This document shows, piece after piece, positions 38,868 through 48,060 of a stretch of 64,000 nucleotides of DNA. Within the stretch, counting starts at the first letter, position 1. Each line of letters starts with the position of its first letter. The stretch comes from Psychrobacter piscatorii (GTDB lineage Bacteria > Pseudomonadota > Gammaproteobacteria > Pseudomonadales > Moraxellaceae). The stretch is taken from assembly GCF_001444505.1 (NCBI RefSeq), contig NZ_LNDJ01000085.1:1-64000 (forward strand), in the 5' to 3' direction. A program made the position numbers and the translations under genes. Below the pieces are notes generated by a model that searched no databases, was not told the origin of the DNA, and was given only the letters and a program-made list of their open reading frames with translations.

Positions 38868-39404
38868 ATGAAAACTCTACAAAAAACTATACTTGCACTA
38901 GCAACTGGTTCTTTACTTACTGTAGGTGCAAACGCCGCTGTTAACTATGGTAACGGCTACACAGGTCAACCGTATGTTGGTGCTAAGATTGGTCAATTTG
39001 ATCTAGATATCGACAATGCTGATGATCCAACTGCATACGGTGTTTATGCTGGTTATAACTTCGATCCTAACTTTGGTATGGAAGTTGAGTATGTTGGTTC
39101 AGATGATGCTGACTATAGAGGCGGTGATATTGATGCCAAAACATACGGCGCTTATGGTACATACCGTTACGCATTTCCAAACACTGGTTTATACGCAAAA
39201 GGTAAACTAGGTGTAGCAAAAACTGAAGTGGAAGCATCTAATACCGTTGCAGGTTTATATGATGGTTCAGATGACGATACCAACCTTGCTGGTGGCGTAG
39301 GTCTTGGTTACGCAGTAAACTCTGACTTCAGTGTAGAAGCTGAATACGACATGCTAGGTAGCGATGCAGATCTTATGACTGTTGGTGCACAACTAAAATT
39401 CTAA
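38868..39404 (+). CDS. small outer-membrane beta-barrel protein
   Basis: The frame is open from 38754, but the ATG at 38868 follows GAAGGAG and starts a signal peptide (MKTLQKTILALATGSLLTVG, cleaved after ANA). The mature protein of about 155 residues has alternating hydrophobic strands with many Gly, Tyr and Asp (PYVGAKIGQFDLD, YGVYAGYNFDPNFGMEVEYVG, VGLGYAVNSDFSVEAEYDML) and ends in an amphipathic strand with terminal Phe (LMTVGAQLKF), the classic BAM signal. It resembles OmpW/Opa-type eight-stranded barrels. Function unknown. It is monocistronic with its own terminator. Confidence 0.88.
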   Translation: MKTLQKTILALATGSLLTVGANAAVNYGNGYTGQPYVGAKIGQFDLDIDNADDPTAYGVYAGYNFDPNFGMEVEYVGSDDADYRGGDIDAKTYGAYGTYRYAFPNTGLYAKGKLGVAKTEVEASNTVAGLYDGSDDDTNLAGGVGLGYAVNSDFSVEAEYDMLGSDADLMTVGAQLKF

Positions 39405-39443
39405 GATAATATAGCGTATTTATACCTATAATCAAAAACGAAG

Positions 39444-39472
39444 AAACGACCATTTTATATGGTCGTTTTTTT
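39444..39472 (+). terminator. terminator after the OMP gene
   Basis: AAACGACCAT (39444-39453) pairs with ATGGTCGTTT (39459-39468) and is followed by a T-run. Confidence 0.85.
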
Positions 39473-39635
39473 ATGTGGCAAAGGTCATTCGGCGCTTTTT
39501 GATTTCATCTAAGATATGGGCGTTGTGTTATGAGTGGTATATATTGATGATTTTTAAGAGGTTATAAACGCTCAAAGTATGCTACATTGAAAGCTAGGAT
39601 AGCAAGCTAGGATGATTCAAACAGGGTGGGTGGCA

Positions 39636-40133
39636 ATGATGGAGATGTTTTTAATGATTGAGCCTTGGCATTGGTTGGTACTGGGCTTTTTGTTGCTGAT
39701 TGTTGAGATGTTTGTGCCCACATTCGCCAGCCTGTGGTTTGGTGCTGCTGCCATTATTGTTGCAGCATTGGCTTGGCTCTTGCCGATTTCTCTTTTTGTG
39801 CAAGTTGTCATTTGGTTGGTGCTGTCGGCGGTATTTTTAGTGGCATGGTTTAAGTTTATCAAGCCTTTATCAGTGGACCGTACCAAAGCTGGATTGGGCG
39901 GTGGTGTCATCGTGGGTGAGACAGGGATGATTGTGCTATCACCGCAGCCCGAGCGCGCAGGTATCGTGCGCTTTAGTGTCCCTATCGTTGGCGCGGCAGA
40001 GTGGATGTGCCGCACCACAGGAGAGGAGATTGCAGTTGGTGAGCGGGTGGTGGTGACAGATATCGTGGGCAATGAGCTGATCGTCAGAAGTATGCAGTCG
40101 CCTACGCTGAGCCAAAAAAATAGGCAAGTTTGA
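39636..40133 (+). CDS. NfeD-family membrane protein
   Basis: This protein belongs to the short NfeD (NfeD1b/YbbK) family, which partners with SPFH proteins in membrane-protein quality control. The frame is open from the ATG at 39612; I favour the ATG at 39636, preceded by AGGGTGGG (165 aa). Three hydrophobic helices lie in the first about 75 residues, and a C-terminal OB-fold (GVIVGETGMIVLSPQPERAGIVRFSVP) follows. It is 39 bp upstream of the SPFH gene, the usual operon pair. Confidence 0.87.
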   Translation: MMEMFLMIEPWHWLVLGFLLLIVEMFVPTFASLWFGAAAIIVAALAWLLPISLFVQVVIWLVLSAVFLVAWFKFIKPLSVDRTKAGLGGGVIVGETGMIVLSPQPERAGIVRFSVPIVGAAEWMCRTTGEEIAVGERVVVTDIVGNELIVRSMQSPTLSQKNRQV

Positions 40134-40172
40134 CTGCCAGTCAAATACAATTATCAATTATAGGGATGAGTT

Positions 40173-41033
40173 ATGGAAAGCTTTAGCATTGTGATGGTGG
40201 TGTTAATTGCACTGGTAGTCTTTACTGTGTTTAAAGGGGTGCGCATCGTACCGCAAGGTTATAAGTGGGTGGTGCAGCGACTGGGTAAATATAGCCAGAC
40301 GCTAGAGCCTGGTCTCAACCTTATTATCCCTTATGTCGATGACGTCGCGTATAAAGTCACCACCAAAGACATCGTACTTGATATTCCATCGCAAGAAGTC
40401 ATCACCCGTGATAACGTCGTCATCATCGCCAACGCTGTCGCTTATATCAATATCGTCCGCCCCGATAAAGCGGTCTATGGTATCGAAGATTATGAGTATG
40501 GTATCCGTAATCTGGTACAGACTTCCCTGCGCTCGATCATCGGTGAGATGGATTTGGATAACGCACTATCTAGTCGTGAGGAGATTAAAACCAAGCTCAA
40601 GCATGCCATCTCAGAAGACATCGCTGATTGGGGTATCACACTCAAAACAGTCGAGATTCAAGATATCAATCCCTCAGACACGATGCAAGCGTCAATGGAA
40701 GAGCAAGCCGCAGCAGAGCGTTTGCGCCGTGCGACAGTGACGCGTGCCGATGGACAAAAACAAGCCGCTATCTTAGAAGCTGATGGTCGTCTTGAGGCTT
40801 CACGCCGTGACGCTGAAGCACAAGTGGTACTAGCTAAAGGTTCTGAGGAGTCCATTCGTCTGATTACCGCTGCGATGGGCGATGAAGAAATGCCGATTGT
40901 TTATCTGCTCGGTGAGCAATACATTAAGTCGATACGTCAGCTTGCAGAGTCCGATAACTCAAAAATGGTGGTACTGCCTGCAGATATCTTGAGCACGGTC
41001 AAAGGTATGGTTGGCGATAAATTAAAGCTGTAA
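40173..41033 (+). CDS. SPFH/band 7 protein (QmcA-like)
   Basis: This 286-aa protein has one N-terminal TM helix (about 4-21) and an SPFH domain (VPQGYKWVVQRLGKYSQTLEPGLNLIIPYVD) followed by a coiled-coil tail rich in Ala, Glu and Arg (MEEQAAAERLRRATVTRADGQ as its start). It resembles E. coli QmcA, which forms large membrane-bound oligomers. With the upstream NfeD gene it forms a classic membrane-organisation operon. A terminator follows. Confidence 0.9.
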   Translation: MESFSIVMVVLIALVVFTVFKGVRIVPQGYKWVVQRLGKYSQTLEPGLNLIIPYVDDVAYKVTTKDIVLDIPSQEVITRDNVVIIANAVAYINIVRPDKAVYGIEDYEYGIRNLVQTSLRSIIGEMDLDNALSSREEIKTKLKHAISEDIADWGITLKTVEIQDINPSDTMQASMEEQAAAERLRRATVTRADGQKQAAILEADGRLEASRRDAEAQVVLAKGSEESIRLITAAMGDEEMPIVYLLGEQYIKSIRQLAESDNSKMVVLPADILSTVKGMVGDKLKL

Positions 41034-41052
41034 ATATTTCAAAAAATATCTA

Positions 41053-41078
41053 AAAAAGACCTCGTTTGAGGTCTTTTT
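41053..41078 (+). terminator. terminator after the SPFH gene
   Basis: AAAAAGACCTC (41053-41063), loop GTTT, GAGGTCTTTTT (41068-41078): a perfect 11-bp stem ending in T. It lies close to the 3' end of the convergent hemN and can serve both. Confidence 0.88.
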
Positions 41079-41110
41079 AATGGCTAATAATTGGCTGCCA
41101 AATCGTTATA

Positions 41111-42682
41111 TCAGATAACTTTTGAGAAGCGGTTTTTGTGTTTTTTTTCTAGATATTCATCAAATACCATGGCGACATTGCGACCAAGCAAGCGGCCCCT
41201 AGGTAAGACACGAATGCCTGCTGCATCCATATCAATCAGTCTATCTGCTTGCATCTCGCCCAGCTGTTGAATCTCATCAATAAAATAGGTAATCGCATCA
41301 ATACCGAATTTTTGATTCACATCTTTAAAATCAAGATAGTCGTGGCAGAGCAGGTTCATGATGACATATTCACGTAAGCGATCTTTGATGGATGTCTTAA
41401 TATATTTTACTGCGGGCATGACCGTAGGATTGGTTTTGGCAGCATCAATCTTAGCTTGATAGTTTTGCAAATCAGTATCATTTTGCAGGATATAGCGCGT
41501 ATTGCTATTGGCAATTTGACTGATGGATGAGACACCAAAGCCCAATAAATCACAGTCACCCATGATGGTGTAGCCCTGAAAATTACGATGTAATTTGCCT
41601 TCGCGCTGAGCAATGGCCAACTCGTCATCAGGCTTGGCAAAGTGATCGATACCAATATATTGATAACCCGCTTCGGTTAGCGTGTTGACGGTGTTGCCGA
41701 GCATAGCGAGCTTAGCTGCTGGGCTAGGTAGGTCTTCATCTTTGATCTGACGTTGGGCTTTGAAACGCTCAGGCAGATGCGCATAGTTAAAGACAGACAG
41801 ACGATCTGGTGACATCTCAATGATACGGTGTACGGTTTTGTCTAACGTAGCAGGCGTTTGATGCGGCAAACCATAAATCAGATCGATATTGATGGAGTGA
41901 AAACCAAGCCCTCGCGCCTCTGTTAATACATTCTCAATAAGCTCTGCTGAATGTACGCGATTGACCGCAATTTGTACCGTTTCATCTAAGTCTTGCACGC
42001 CTAAGCTGATACGGTTGAAACCAAGGTTGCGTAATACCTTGAGCGTATTATCACTCAGCTCACGCGGGTCGATTTCGATAGAGTAGTCGCCTTCATCATC
42101 ACTCAAAAACTCAAACTGAGTCTGTAAAAACTCCCACAGTTGTACCATTTCTTCATCACGCAAAAATGTTGGCGTACCACCGCCCAAATGCAGCTGCTTG
42201 ACTAAAGGTTTATCGCGGCCTTCTGGTACAGAGAGCAAGCGGCGTTTAAGGGCAATCTCAGCCATTAAATACTGCAGATAATCACCAGAGTCGCTATTTT
42301 TTTTGGTAATAATCTTATTGCAGGCGCAGTAATAGCAAAGGTGACGGCAAAACGGAATGTGAAAGTATAAAGACAACGGCGCGCGTGACTCACGATTCTG
42401 CAAGATTTTCGTCTCAAGACTAACTGCCTCAAAACCATTTACTCCAATATTCTCAGGTATCGGCGTGAACTCTAGAGCAGTTGGATAAGAGGTATAACGT
42501 GGTCCTGAACGATTGTACTTATTGATGATGGCCTCATCAAATGCTGGTAGCTGCTTATTGGTGATACTGCCGCGGGTACTGGCATAAGGGTTGTCTGGTT
42601 GCATAACAGGACGCGTGGTCGACGGCGGCGCTTCCGCATCATTGTAGGGCTGCGGGTTAGTTTGTGCTGAATAATCTGTCAT
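41111..42682 (-). CDS. hemN: oxygen-independent coproporphyrinogen III oxidase
   Basis: HemN is a radical-SAM enzyme that decarboxylates coproporphyrinogen III to protoporphyrinogen IX without oxygen. The frame opens at 42706, but AGGAA before the ATG at 42682 (MTDYSAQTNPQPYND) makes that the better start (523 aa). The [4Fe-4S] motif CRHLCYYCAC is in YFHIPFCRHLCYYCAC, followed by LHLGGGTPTFL. It has about 60 extra N-terminal residues compared with E. coli HemN (457 aa). I looked for an FNR-type site upstream and found none convincing. Confidence 0.94.
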   Translation of the reverse strand: MTDYSAQTNPQPYNDAEAPPSTTRPVMQPDNPYASTRGSITNKQLPAFDEAIINKYNRSGPRYTSYPTALEFTPIPENIGVNGFEAVSLETKILQNRESRAPLSLYFHIPFCRHLCYYCACNKIITKKNSDSGDYLQYLMAEIALKRRLLSVPEGRDKPLVKQLHLGGGTPTFLRDEEMVQLWEFLQTQFEFLSDDEGDYSIEIDPRELSDNTLKVLRNLGFNRISLGVQDLDETVQIAVNRVHSAELIENVLTEARGLGFHSINIDLIYGLPHQTPATLDKTVHRIIEMSPDRLSVFNYAHLPERFKAQRQIKDEDLPSPAAKLAMLGNTVNTLTEAGYQYIGIDHFAKPDDELAIAQREGKLHRNFQGYTIMGDCDLLGFGVSSISQIANSNTRYILQNDTDLQNYQAKIDAAKTNPTVMPAVKYIKTSIKDRLREYVIMNLLCHDYLDFKDVNQKFGIDAITYFIDEIQQLGEMQADRLIDMDAAGIRVLPRGRLLGRNVAMVFDEYLEKKHKNRFSKVI

Positions 42683-42979
42683 GCGGTATTCCTCGTTTTG
42701 ACCCATAGTGGCTATAGCATCGCTTTTTTGTGCTGCCAGATGATAACGTTTGCAGTAACAGCTTGGCTATTATAGCAACTGTCTTAAAATATGGTCATTA
42801 TTATACCAAATCCCTACTTTTAGTATGGTATATCGTGATGGTTTTTAGCATTAATATTGTCGGCTTTGGTTTGAGATGATTGTTTTAATGTCCTACCTAT
42901 ATTTTTTATAAAACACGACATTTGCACGCTGATAAATAATACTTTATCATCGATTAATCTCTAATATTAGGAAACGCTG

Positions 42980-44560
42980 ATGTCGTTTGCTCAAGTCTAT
43001 ACTCGCTCAGTTGTCGGTTTGCATGCACCTAAAGTCATCATCGAAGTTCACTTATCGCAAGGGTTACCAGCACTAACCATCGTTGGTCTACCTGAAGCGG
43101 CCGTGCGCGAGAGTAAAGACAGAGTACGCTCTGCCATTCTTAATTCAGGTTTTCAGTTTCCTAATCGGCGTCTAACGATTAATTTAGCACCCGCTGATTT
43201 ACCCAAAGATGGCGCGCGTCTGGACTTGCCGATAGCCATTGGTATATTGGCGGCAAGCGGACAACTTGAGCCAGAAGTATTATCGGGATTTGAGTTTATT
43301 GGCGAGTTGGCACTCAACGGTGAGCTGCGGCAGGTAACTGGTAGCTTGGCTGTCGCTCGCGCGATTAAGGCAGAACGACTCGTGTTAAAGTTATCACAGT
43401 CTATGAACATAAATGAACAAACGCCAAGTGAGCAGAGCCATTTAGTGCAGACACCAAAGCTCATCGTACCAGCTGATAATGGTCGTGAGGCCAGTCGCGT
43501 TGATGGTGTGACGATATTGGCAGCACAGAGCCTCAATGCCGTCTGTAATCACTTGCAGTCACTGGCTGATCCAAGCGGATCTTATGACTGCTTGGAGGTG
43601 GTAACGCCCAGTCCAGCACCGCAGCATGTAGGCTATCAAGTGGATTTAGCCGATGTAAAAGGACAGCACCATGCCCGCCGCGCGCTAGAGATAGCAGCAG
43701 CTGGCGGTCATTCGTTATTGTTTACAGGGCCACCGGGTTCTGGCAAAACGCTCATGGCCTCACGTTTGCCGACGATATTGCCTGATCTCAGTGATGAGGA
43801 TGCGCTCGAGGTAGCTAGTACGTATTCAGTGGCAGACAGTGATTACGATTACGGCACACGTCCCTTTAGGCAAGTGCATCACACCATATCAGCCGTGGCG
43901 TTGGTTGGCGGCGGTTCACGGCCCAAACCGGGCGAGATTACGCTTGCTAATAAAGGGGTGTTATTCCTTGATGAGTTACCAGAATTTGATCGGAGCGTGC
44001 TTGAAGTATTACGCCAGCCGTTAGAAGCCAAACAAATCACTATTAGCCGTGCTAACTCGCAAATGACCTTTCCAGCCAACTTTCAATTAGTCGCTGCTAT
44101 GAATCCGTGCCCGTGTGGTTATGATGGTGATACTTCAGGTCGCTGCCGCTGTCGACCTGAGCAAATCAAACGCTATCAAGACAAACTCTCAGGGCCACTA
44201 TTAGATCGTATTGATTTGCATATTACCGTACCAGCATTGCCGATTGCTGACTTACAAAGCGCGCAGGCAGGAGAAACATCCAAACAAGTACGCGAGCGAG
44301 TAGCAGCCGCGCATCAGCATCAATTAAAACGACAACGAAAAGTTAATAATGAGCTAAGCCCGAGCGAAATCGATGAATATATCAAATTAGGCGACAGCGA
44401 AAAGCAACTATTGCAACTTGCTCAGCAGCGCTTGAATTTATCCGCACGCGGCTACCATCGAGTGTTACGAGTCGCGCGTACTATCGCTGATTTGGCCAAC
44501 AGTACAGATATTAATAGCGCCCATGTGTCAGAGGCGCTCAGCTATCGTAGTAAGGAGTAG
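42980..44560 (+). CDS. comM: ComM/YifB-family AAA+ helicase
   Basis: ComM is a hexameric helicase that promotes branch migration during natural transformation. The 526-aa protein has the N-terminal ChlI-like domain (GLPEAAVRESKDRVRSAI, LAPADLPKDGARLDLPIA), Walker A FTGPPGSGKTLMA, Walker B GVLFLDELPEF, and the zinc-binding insertion NPCPCGYDGDTSGRCRC. The C-terminal domain contains LSARGYHRVLRVARTIADL. Length is slightly above the usual about 500. With dprA it suggests that the organism is naturally transformable. Confidence 0.93.
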   Translation: MSFAQVYTRSVVGLHAPKVIIEVHLSQGLPALTIVGLPEAAVRESKDRVRSAILNSGFQFPNRRLTINLAPADLPKDGARLDLPIAIGILAASGQLEPEVLSGFEFIGELALNGELRQVTGSLAVARAIKAERLVLKLSQSMNINEQTPSEQSHLVQTPKLIVPADNGREASRVDGVTILAAQSLNAVCNHLQSLADPSGSYDCLEVVTPSPAPQHVGYQVDLADVKGQHHARRALEIAAAGGHSLLFTGPPGSGKTLMASRLPTILPDLSDEDALEVASTYSVADSDYDYGTRPFRQVHHTISAVALVGGGSRPKPGEITLANKGVLFLDELPEFDRSVLEVLRQPLEAKQITISRANSQMTFPANFQLVAAMNPCPCGYDGDTSGRCRCRPEQIKRYQDKLSGPLLDRIDLHITVPALPIADLQSAQAGETSKQVRERVAAAHQHQLKRQRKVNNELSPSEIDEYIKLGDSEKQLLQLAQQRLNLSARGYHRVLRVARTIADLANSTDINSAHVSEALSYRSKE

Positions 44561-44609
44561 TCTTCGTTTAAGCCAACTATCACATCCGTTTGATAGATGC
44601 TTTTGTGGG

Positions 44610-45293
44610 TTAGATGTTATCTTTCATAATCCAAGTAACCAAATCCGCAAAATTATCAAACGCCTCGGTTGGGCTGAGCTCACGAATGTCTTGCCCGTAG
44701 TTATAGCCATAGGATAGTCCAAGCGTGTCCATATTGGCGTTTTGCCCCGCTAACATATCGTTTCTAGAATCCCCAATCATCACTGACTGCGCGACACTAA
44801 CATTGAGAGCGTCGCAAACGTGCAATAGAGGCGCTGGATCTGGCTTTTTGGTGGGTAGACTGTCGCCACCCATCACTTCACTAAACAGATCTTGCCAGCC
44901 GAATGTTTGCAATATTTTGGGGACAAAACGAATGGGTTTGTTGGTGACTAGAGCGAGTGTGTAGCCAGCCGCGTGAAGTTTTTTAAGGCCGCTATCGACA
45001 TCGGGATAGGCAACGGTTTTGCTACCACCAATCTTAGTATATGCCTCAAAAAATATCTGCTCCGCGTAATCAGCCTCAGCTTGGGTCAATGCGCCCTCTG
45101 GGACAGTCACATCACCGACCAAAGCACGCTCCACAAGCATTCGTGAACCATTGCCTATCCAATTGCGTATCGTCTCGATAGGGTAGGTGTCTTTACCAAG
45201 CGTGGTCAGCATCGCATTGGTTGCGTCGGCCAAATCAGGCACGCTATCAATGAGCGTTCCATCAAAGTCAAAAATTAAAAGTTGCTTATTCAT
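44610..45293 (-). CDS. gph: phosphoglycolate phosphatase Gph
   Basis: Gph dephosphorylates 2-phosphoglycolate produced during DNA repair or metabolism. The 227-aa HAD-family protein has motif I FDFDGTLIDS at residues 8-17, cap domain, motif II LVTNKP, the lysine region PTKKPDPAPLLHV and motif IV MIGDSRNDMLAGQNA. Length is typical. It is convergent with comM. Other HAD phosphatases of this subfamily exist, so the exact substrate is inferred. Confidence 0.88.
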   Translation of the reverse strand: MNKQLLIFDFDGTLIDSVPDLADATNAMLTTLGKDTYPIETIRNWIGNGSRMLVERALVGDVTVPEGALTQAEADYAEQIFFEAYTKIGGSKTVAYPDVDSGLKKLHAAGYTLALVTNKPIRFVPKILQTFGWQDLFSEVMGGDSLPTKKPDPAPLLHVCDALNVSVAQSVMIGDSRNDMLAGQNANMDTLGLSYGYNYGQDIRELSPTEAFDNFADLVTWIMKDNI

Positions 45294-45436
45294 TGTTCCT
45301 CACTATTAAAAGTCATTATATTTATTATGTTTGATATTCTGTGTTATACCTTGGCACGGTAGTATTTTAAGACTGGTCAATTTAGTGATGTTATATTCTC
45401 AAGGTGATGAGCATTAGCAATTACTCGACATCTTTA

Positions 45437-45543
45437 TATAGTCAATCCACTAAAAAAGCGTTACAGCGTTAACCTCGCTTGAAGTATGACGTATACATCT
45501 GCACTCGGTTGCCTTGTACCACTCTTAAATTGGATCAACTATA
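45437..45543. mobile_element. 107-bp MITE, copy 2
   Basis: This copy matches the element at 18182-18288 over its whole length with about seven differences, including three in the inverted repeats, so it is slightly more decayed. Its right end overlaps the 3' end of the adjacent minus-strand gene and supplies that gene's last two codons and its stop. Confidence 0.8.
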
Positions 45544-46035
45544 ACGCGCGCGGTGTTCTTTCTTCATTCTTAGATAATCTTCGTTCTCACGGCACTCGTC
45601 CCATTTAATCTTAAAAATACGTGCTGATTCTGCCTTGATCGGGTCTTCGGTTTGTCGTGGTAACTCTTCGCGGCCATGGGCGCCGCTTTGGCCTTTTTTG
45701 TCATCAGGTACTGGCCCTTTGTATTTTTTACCGCCCTTGTGATTGGCATAGCGACGCGCGCGGGTATAGCCCATTTGAATAAATTTGCGCGCCATATCTG
45801 CACCGACAAAATCATCGTCAGCTAGATAATCCAAAAACATCTGGTAAATCGTCTCACTACTCTCTTTTGCAATATCAGGCGTGGCAAAATGCCAATGCGG
45901 GAGTATTTCAGACTTGTAAGGCTCTACCAGTAATACGCCTTGCTCACCGCGCCCGACGCGATATAGCTCAGGATGCTCACGTAGATCAAGATTTTTATAA
46001 TCCAAGTCGTAATCGAATTCTCTCATATCTGCCAC
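45535..46035 (-). CDS. DUF4385-family protein
   Basis: The 166-aa protein matches, from memory, the DUF4385 family seen in bacteria and in some phages. Conserved-looking blocks are FDYDLDYKNLDLREHPELY, GRGEQGVLLVEPYKSEILPHW and the stretch DFVGADMARKFIQMGYTRAR followed by RYANHKGG. It has no signal peptide or TM helix. No biochemical function is known to me. The final codons, TAT AGT TGA, come from the terminal repeat of the MITE, so the original C-terminus may have been slightly different. It appears monocistronic. Confidence 0.8.
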   Translation of the reverse strand: MADMREFDYDLDYKNLDLREHPELYRVGRGEQGVLLVEPYKSEILPHWHFATPDIAKESSETIYQMFLDYLADDDFVGADMARKFIQMGYTRARRYANHKGGKKYKGPVPDDKKGQSGAHGREELPRQTEDPIKAESARIFKIKWDECRENEDYLRMKKEHRARYS

Positions 46036-46167
46036 CTAGGCTCTGTACTATGATGGGTATCTATTCATTCATAGTTACTGAGTATACTGAGCCAAGCGGT
46101 GTAGAAAATAGCACAAAAATGTTATGCAACCGTGAGTAAAGCGAGCGATGAGTATAAATAACAGACA

Positions 46168-46204
46168 TAAAAAAAGCCCCAAACAACTTTGTTTGGAGCT
46201 TTTA
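46168..46204 (-). terminator. tRNA-Phe terminator
   Basis: On the minus strand, AAAAGCTCCAAACA pairs with TGTTTGGGGCTTTT (one wobble) across a short loop and runs into seven T. Confidence 0.8.
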
Positions 46205-46220
46205 GAATTTGATTAACGAA

Positions 46221-46296
46221 TGGTGGCTCGAGGCAGGATCGAACTGCCGACACACGGATTTTCAATCCGTTGCTCTACCTACTGAGCTATCGAGCC
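46221..46296 (-). tRNA. tRNA-Phe (GAA)
   Basis: The minus strand folds as a 76-nt cloverleaf starting GGCTCGA and ending TCGAGCCACCA, with CCA encoded. The anticodon loop is TTGAAAA, giving anticodon GAA. The D-loop (AGCTCAGTAGGTAGAGC) and T-loop (GTTCGATCC) are canonical. It is a single tRNA unit with its own promoter and terminator. Confidence 0.96.
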
Positions 46297-46313
46297 GTCT
46301 TCGTTGAGGCGCT

Positions 46314-46342
46314 ATTAAACTAAATATGAGCACGACTGTCAA
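46314..46342 (-). promoter_or_regulatory. tRNA-Phe promoter
   Basis: On the minus strand TTGACA (46342-46337), a 17-bp spacer and TTTAAT (46319-46314) lie about 18 bp before the tRNA 5' end. Confidence 0.82.
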
Positions 46343-46418
46343 GTGATTTTTGCATTATATCGAATAAAAGACAATAAATAATCAGATATTAGCAAAATGA
46401 GACGTTTTGAACGCCGTT

Positions 46419-46841
46419 TTAGTCTTTTACTCGCAGTAATTCATACTCGCTCATAATACGGTGAATATCTGCATCCGCAGGGATGAATTCACGCACGCCT
46501 TTTTTGACCTCGGCATCATAGACCAGTTTAATAAATTTGGCATCGATGGCACGTTTACGATTCTCTGGATGTACCGTCAGATATTGCAAACGCTTGGCAT
46601 CGGTCTGCCCATCATCAAAACAAGCAACCGCAGCGATAGGCTTATCATTGAACATACCAACATAGAGATATTGTCCACGTTTGAATCCTTGCGCCACTAT
46701 GTTTAACACCTCAGCACCATCAGGCTGCGCATCATCACTATCGTACAATGCCTGCAAGCGTTCTGCTAGCTCGTTATCGCGAGCAGGTTTTTTGATAAGT
46801 GGCGCATCCAAGCTATTAATGGCGATCGCTTCTAAAGGCAT
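46419..46841 (-). CDS. PanM/PanZ-like GNAT-family protein
   Basis: This 140-aa protein has the look of a small GNAT domain: YLYVGMFNDKPIAAVACF, LQYLTVHPENRKRAIDAKFIK (the acetyl-CoA loop region) and a C-terminal strand. It resembles PanM/PanZ, the acetyl-CoA sensor that promotes PanD maturation and regulates pantothenate synthesis. The usual R/Q-x-x-G-x-G/A P-loop is degenerate (PENRKRAI), as in PanZ. panD is not nearby. The specific assignment is tentative; a GNAT fold is likelier than the exact role. Confidence 0.6.
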   Translation of the reverse strand: MPLEAIAINSLDAPLIKKPARDNELAERLQALYDSDDAQPDGAEVLNIVAQGFKRGQYLYVGMFNDKPIAAVACFDDGQTDAKRLQYLTVHPENRKRAIDAKFIKLVYDAEVKKGVREFIPADADIHRIMSEYELLRVKD

Positions 46842-47240
46842 AGCAGTTCCTATAAACAGAGGGTTTTTATAGTATAAAGTCAGTGTGACACCACACTATG
46901 TCATGGAGAGTAGTGCCACAAGGTAGACATTGTCAATGTTCGAGCGAGTCATGATTGATAATACTGAACACACTATTTTAGCAGAATGACGTAAATTTGT
47001 GCGTGGTTTAGCGCTTGGTCGTGGCAGTAAATGTTAGGGTTTGCTATGATGAGGCTAGATAATATGTGGGACACATCAACCCTAATATATTGATATCTTT
47101 TGTATATATCACTTTTTCATACATTTTTTGCTGACGCTGATGGCAGCGCTAGCCTCAATGTAACAGACAGCAATGGGCGATGTTTCACCCTATTTATAAT
47201 TGACCGCTTTTCACTGATAAAAAACCGATAGAGAATAGCC
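46842..47240. other. intergenic region upstream of hisB
   Basis: This 399-bp stretch has no credible open frame, tRNA or clear promoter pair. I see no histidine-rich leader peptide that would mark a classical his attenuator. Confidence 0.4.
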
Positions 47241-47888
47241 ATGACAGCCAATGCAACTGAGCAAAATCAAGCAACAAACCTAAATTTATATGGTCGCCCT
47301 GAGCGCATCGCGACCGTTGAGCGCATCACTGCCGAAACGCAAATCACTTGTACCGTCAACCTCGATGGTACAGGCAAAGGCGTGGTAGATACGGGCGTAC
47401 CGTTTTTGGATCATATGATTGATCAGATCAAGCGTCACGGTTTGTTTGACTTGGACATCAAATGCAACGGCGACACTTTTATCGATGACCATCATAGCGT
47501 CGAAGATACGGGTATCACCCTTGGTCAAGCCTTCAATAAAGCCTTGGGCGACAAAAAAGGCATCCGTCGTTATGGGCACTTTTATGCGCCATTAGATGAG
47601 TCGTTGACACGCGCTGTGGTTGATCTATCAGGGCGTCCAGGGCTGCACATGGATATTCCATTTACGCGCTCGCACGTTGGCCGCTTCGATGTTGACCTAT
47701 TCAGTGAGTTCTTTTATGGCTTCGTCAATCACTCGTGGATGACGGTGCATTTAGACAATCTCAAAGGCAAAAACAGCCATCATCAGATCGAATCAACCTT
47801 TAAAGCCTTTGCTCGTGCGCTGCGTATGGCCTGCGAATATGATGAGCGTGCGCTCAATACCTTGCCATCGACCAAAGAGGCTTTCTAA
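47241..47888 (+). CDS. hisB: imidazoleglycerol-phosphate dehydratase
   Basis: HisB dehydrates imidazole-glycerol phosphate in histidine biosynthesis. The 215-aa monofunctional protein has the manganese-binding signatures [13 protein letters not shown] and [14 protein letters not shown], and the second repeat's [16 protein letters not shown]. It has about 18 extra N-terminal residues before the family start. It lacks the phosphatase domain found in enterobacterial HisB. hisH follows after 172 bp. Confidence 0.96.
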   Translation: MTANATEQNQATNLNLYGRPERIATVERITAETQITCTVNLDGTGKGVVDTGVPFLDHMIDQIKRHGLFDLDIKCNGDTFIDDHHSVEDTGITLGQAFNKALGDKKGIRRYGHFYAPLDESLTRAVVDLSGRPGLHMDIPFTRSHVGRFDVDLFSEFFYGFVNHSWMTVHLDNLKGKNSHHQIESTFKAFARALRMACEYDERALNTLPSTKEAF

Positions 47889-47906
47889 GGCGCATATAAG
47901 GCTGTT

Positions 47907-47979
47907 CTACAAGGTTACTCAAGAGGGTCAGTTAAGCTTGGGGTACTGGTTGTACAGCCTGCGCTTAACTTCCTTGTAG
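47907..47979 (+). other. nested inverted repeat between hisB and hisH
   Basis: CTACAAGG (47907-47914) pairs with CCTTGTAG (47972-47979). Inside, GTTAAGC (47931-47937) pairs with GCTTAAC (47963-47969). The transcript could fold into a 73-nt structure between the two his genes. There is no T-run, so it is not a simple terminator. It could tune hisH expression or mRNA stability. Confidence 0.5.
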
Positions 47980-48060
47980 CAAAACCTTATCTACACCTTA
48001 GTAACAGAAAATAGTATATATAGTATAGTAGTCAAAATATTTAAAAACGAGAACCAATTG

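Noticed and set aside
42683-42979. FNR/Anr site controlling hemN
   Set aside because: No TTGAT-N4-ATCAA-type palindrome was found in the gap.
46842-47240. Histidine attenuator leader before hisB
   Set aside because: No short frame with a run of histidine codons and no matching alternate hairpins were found.
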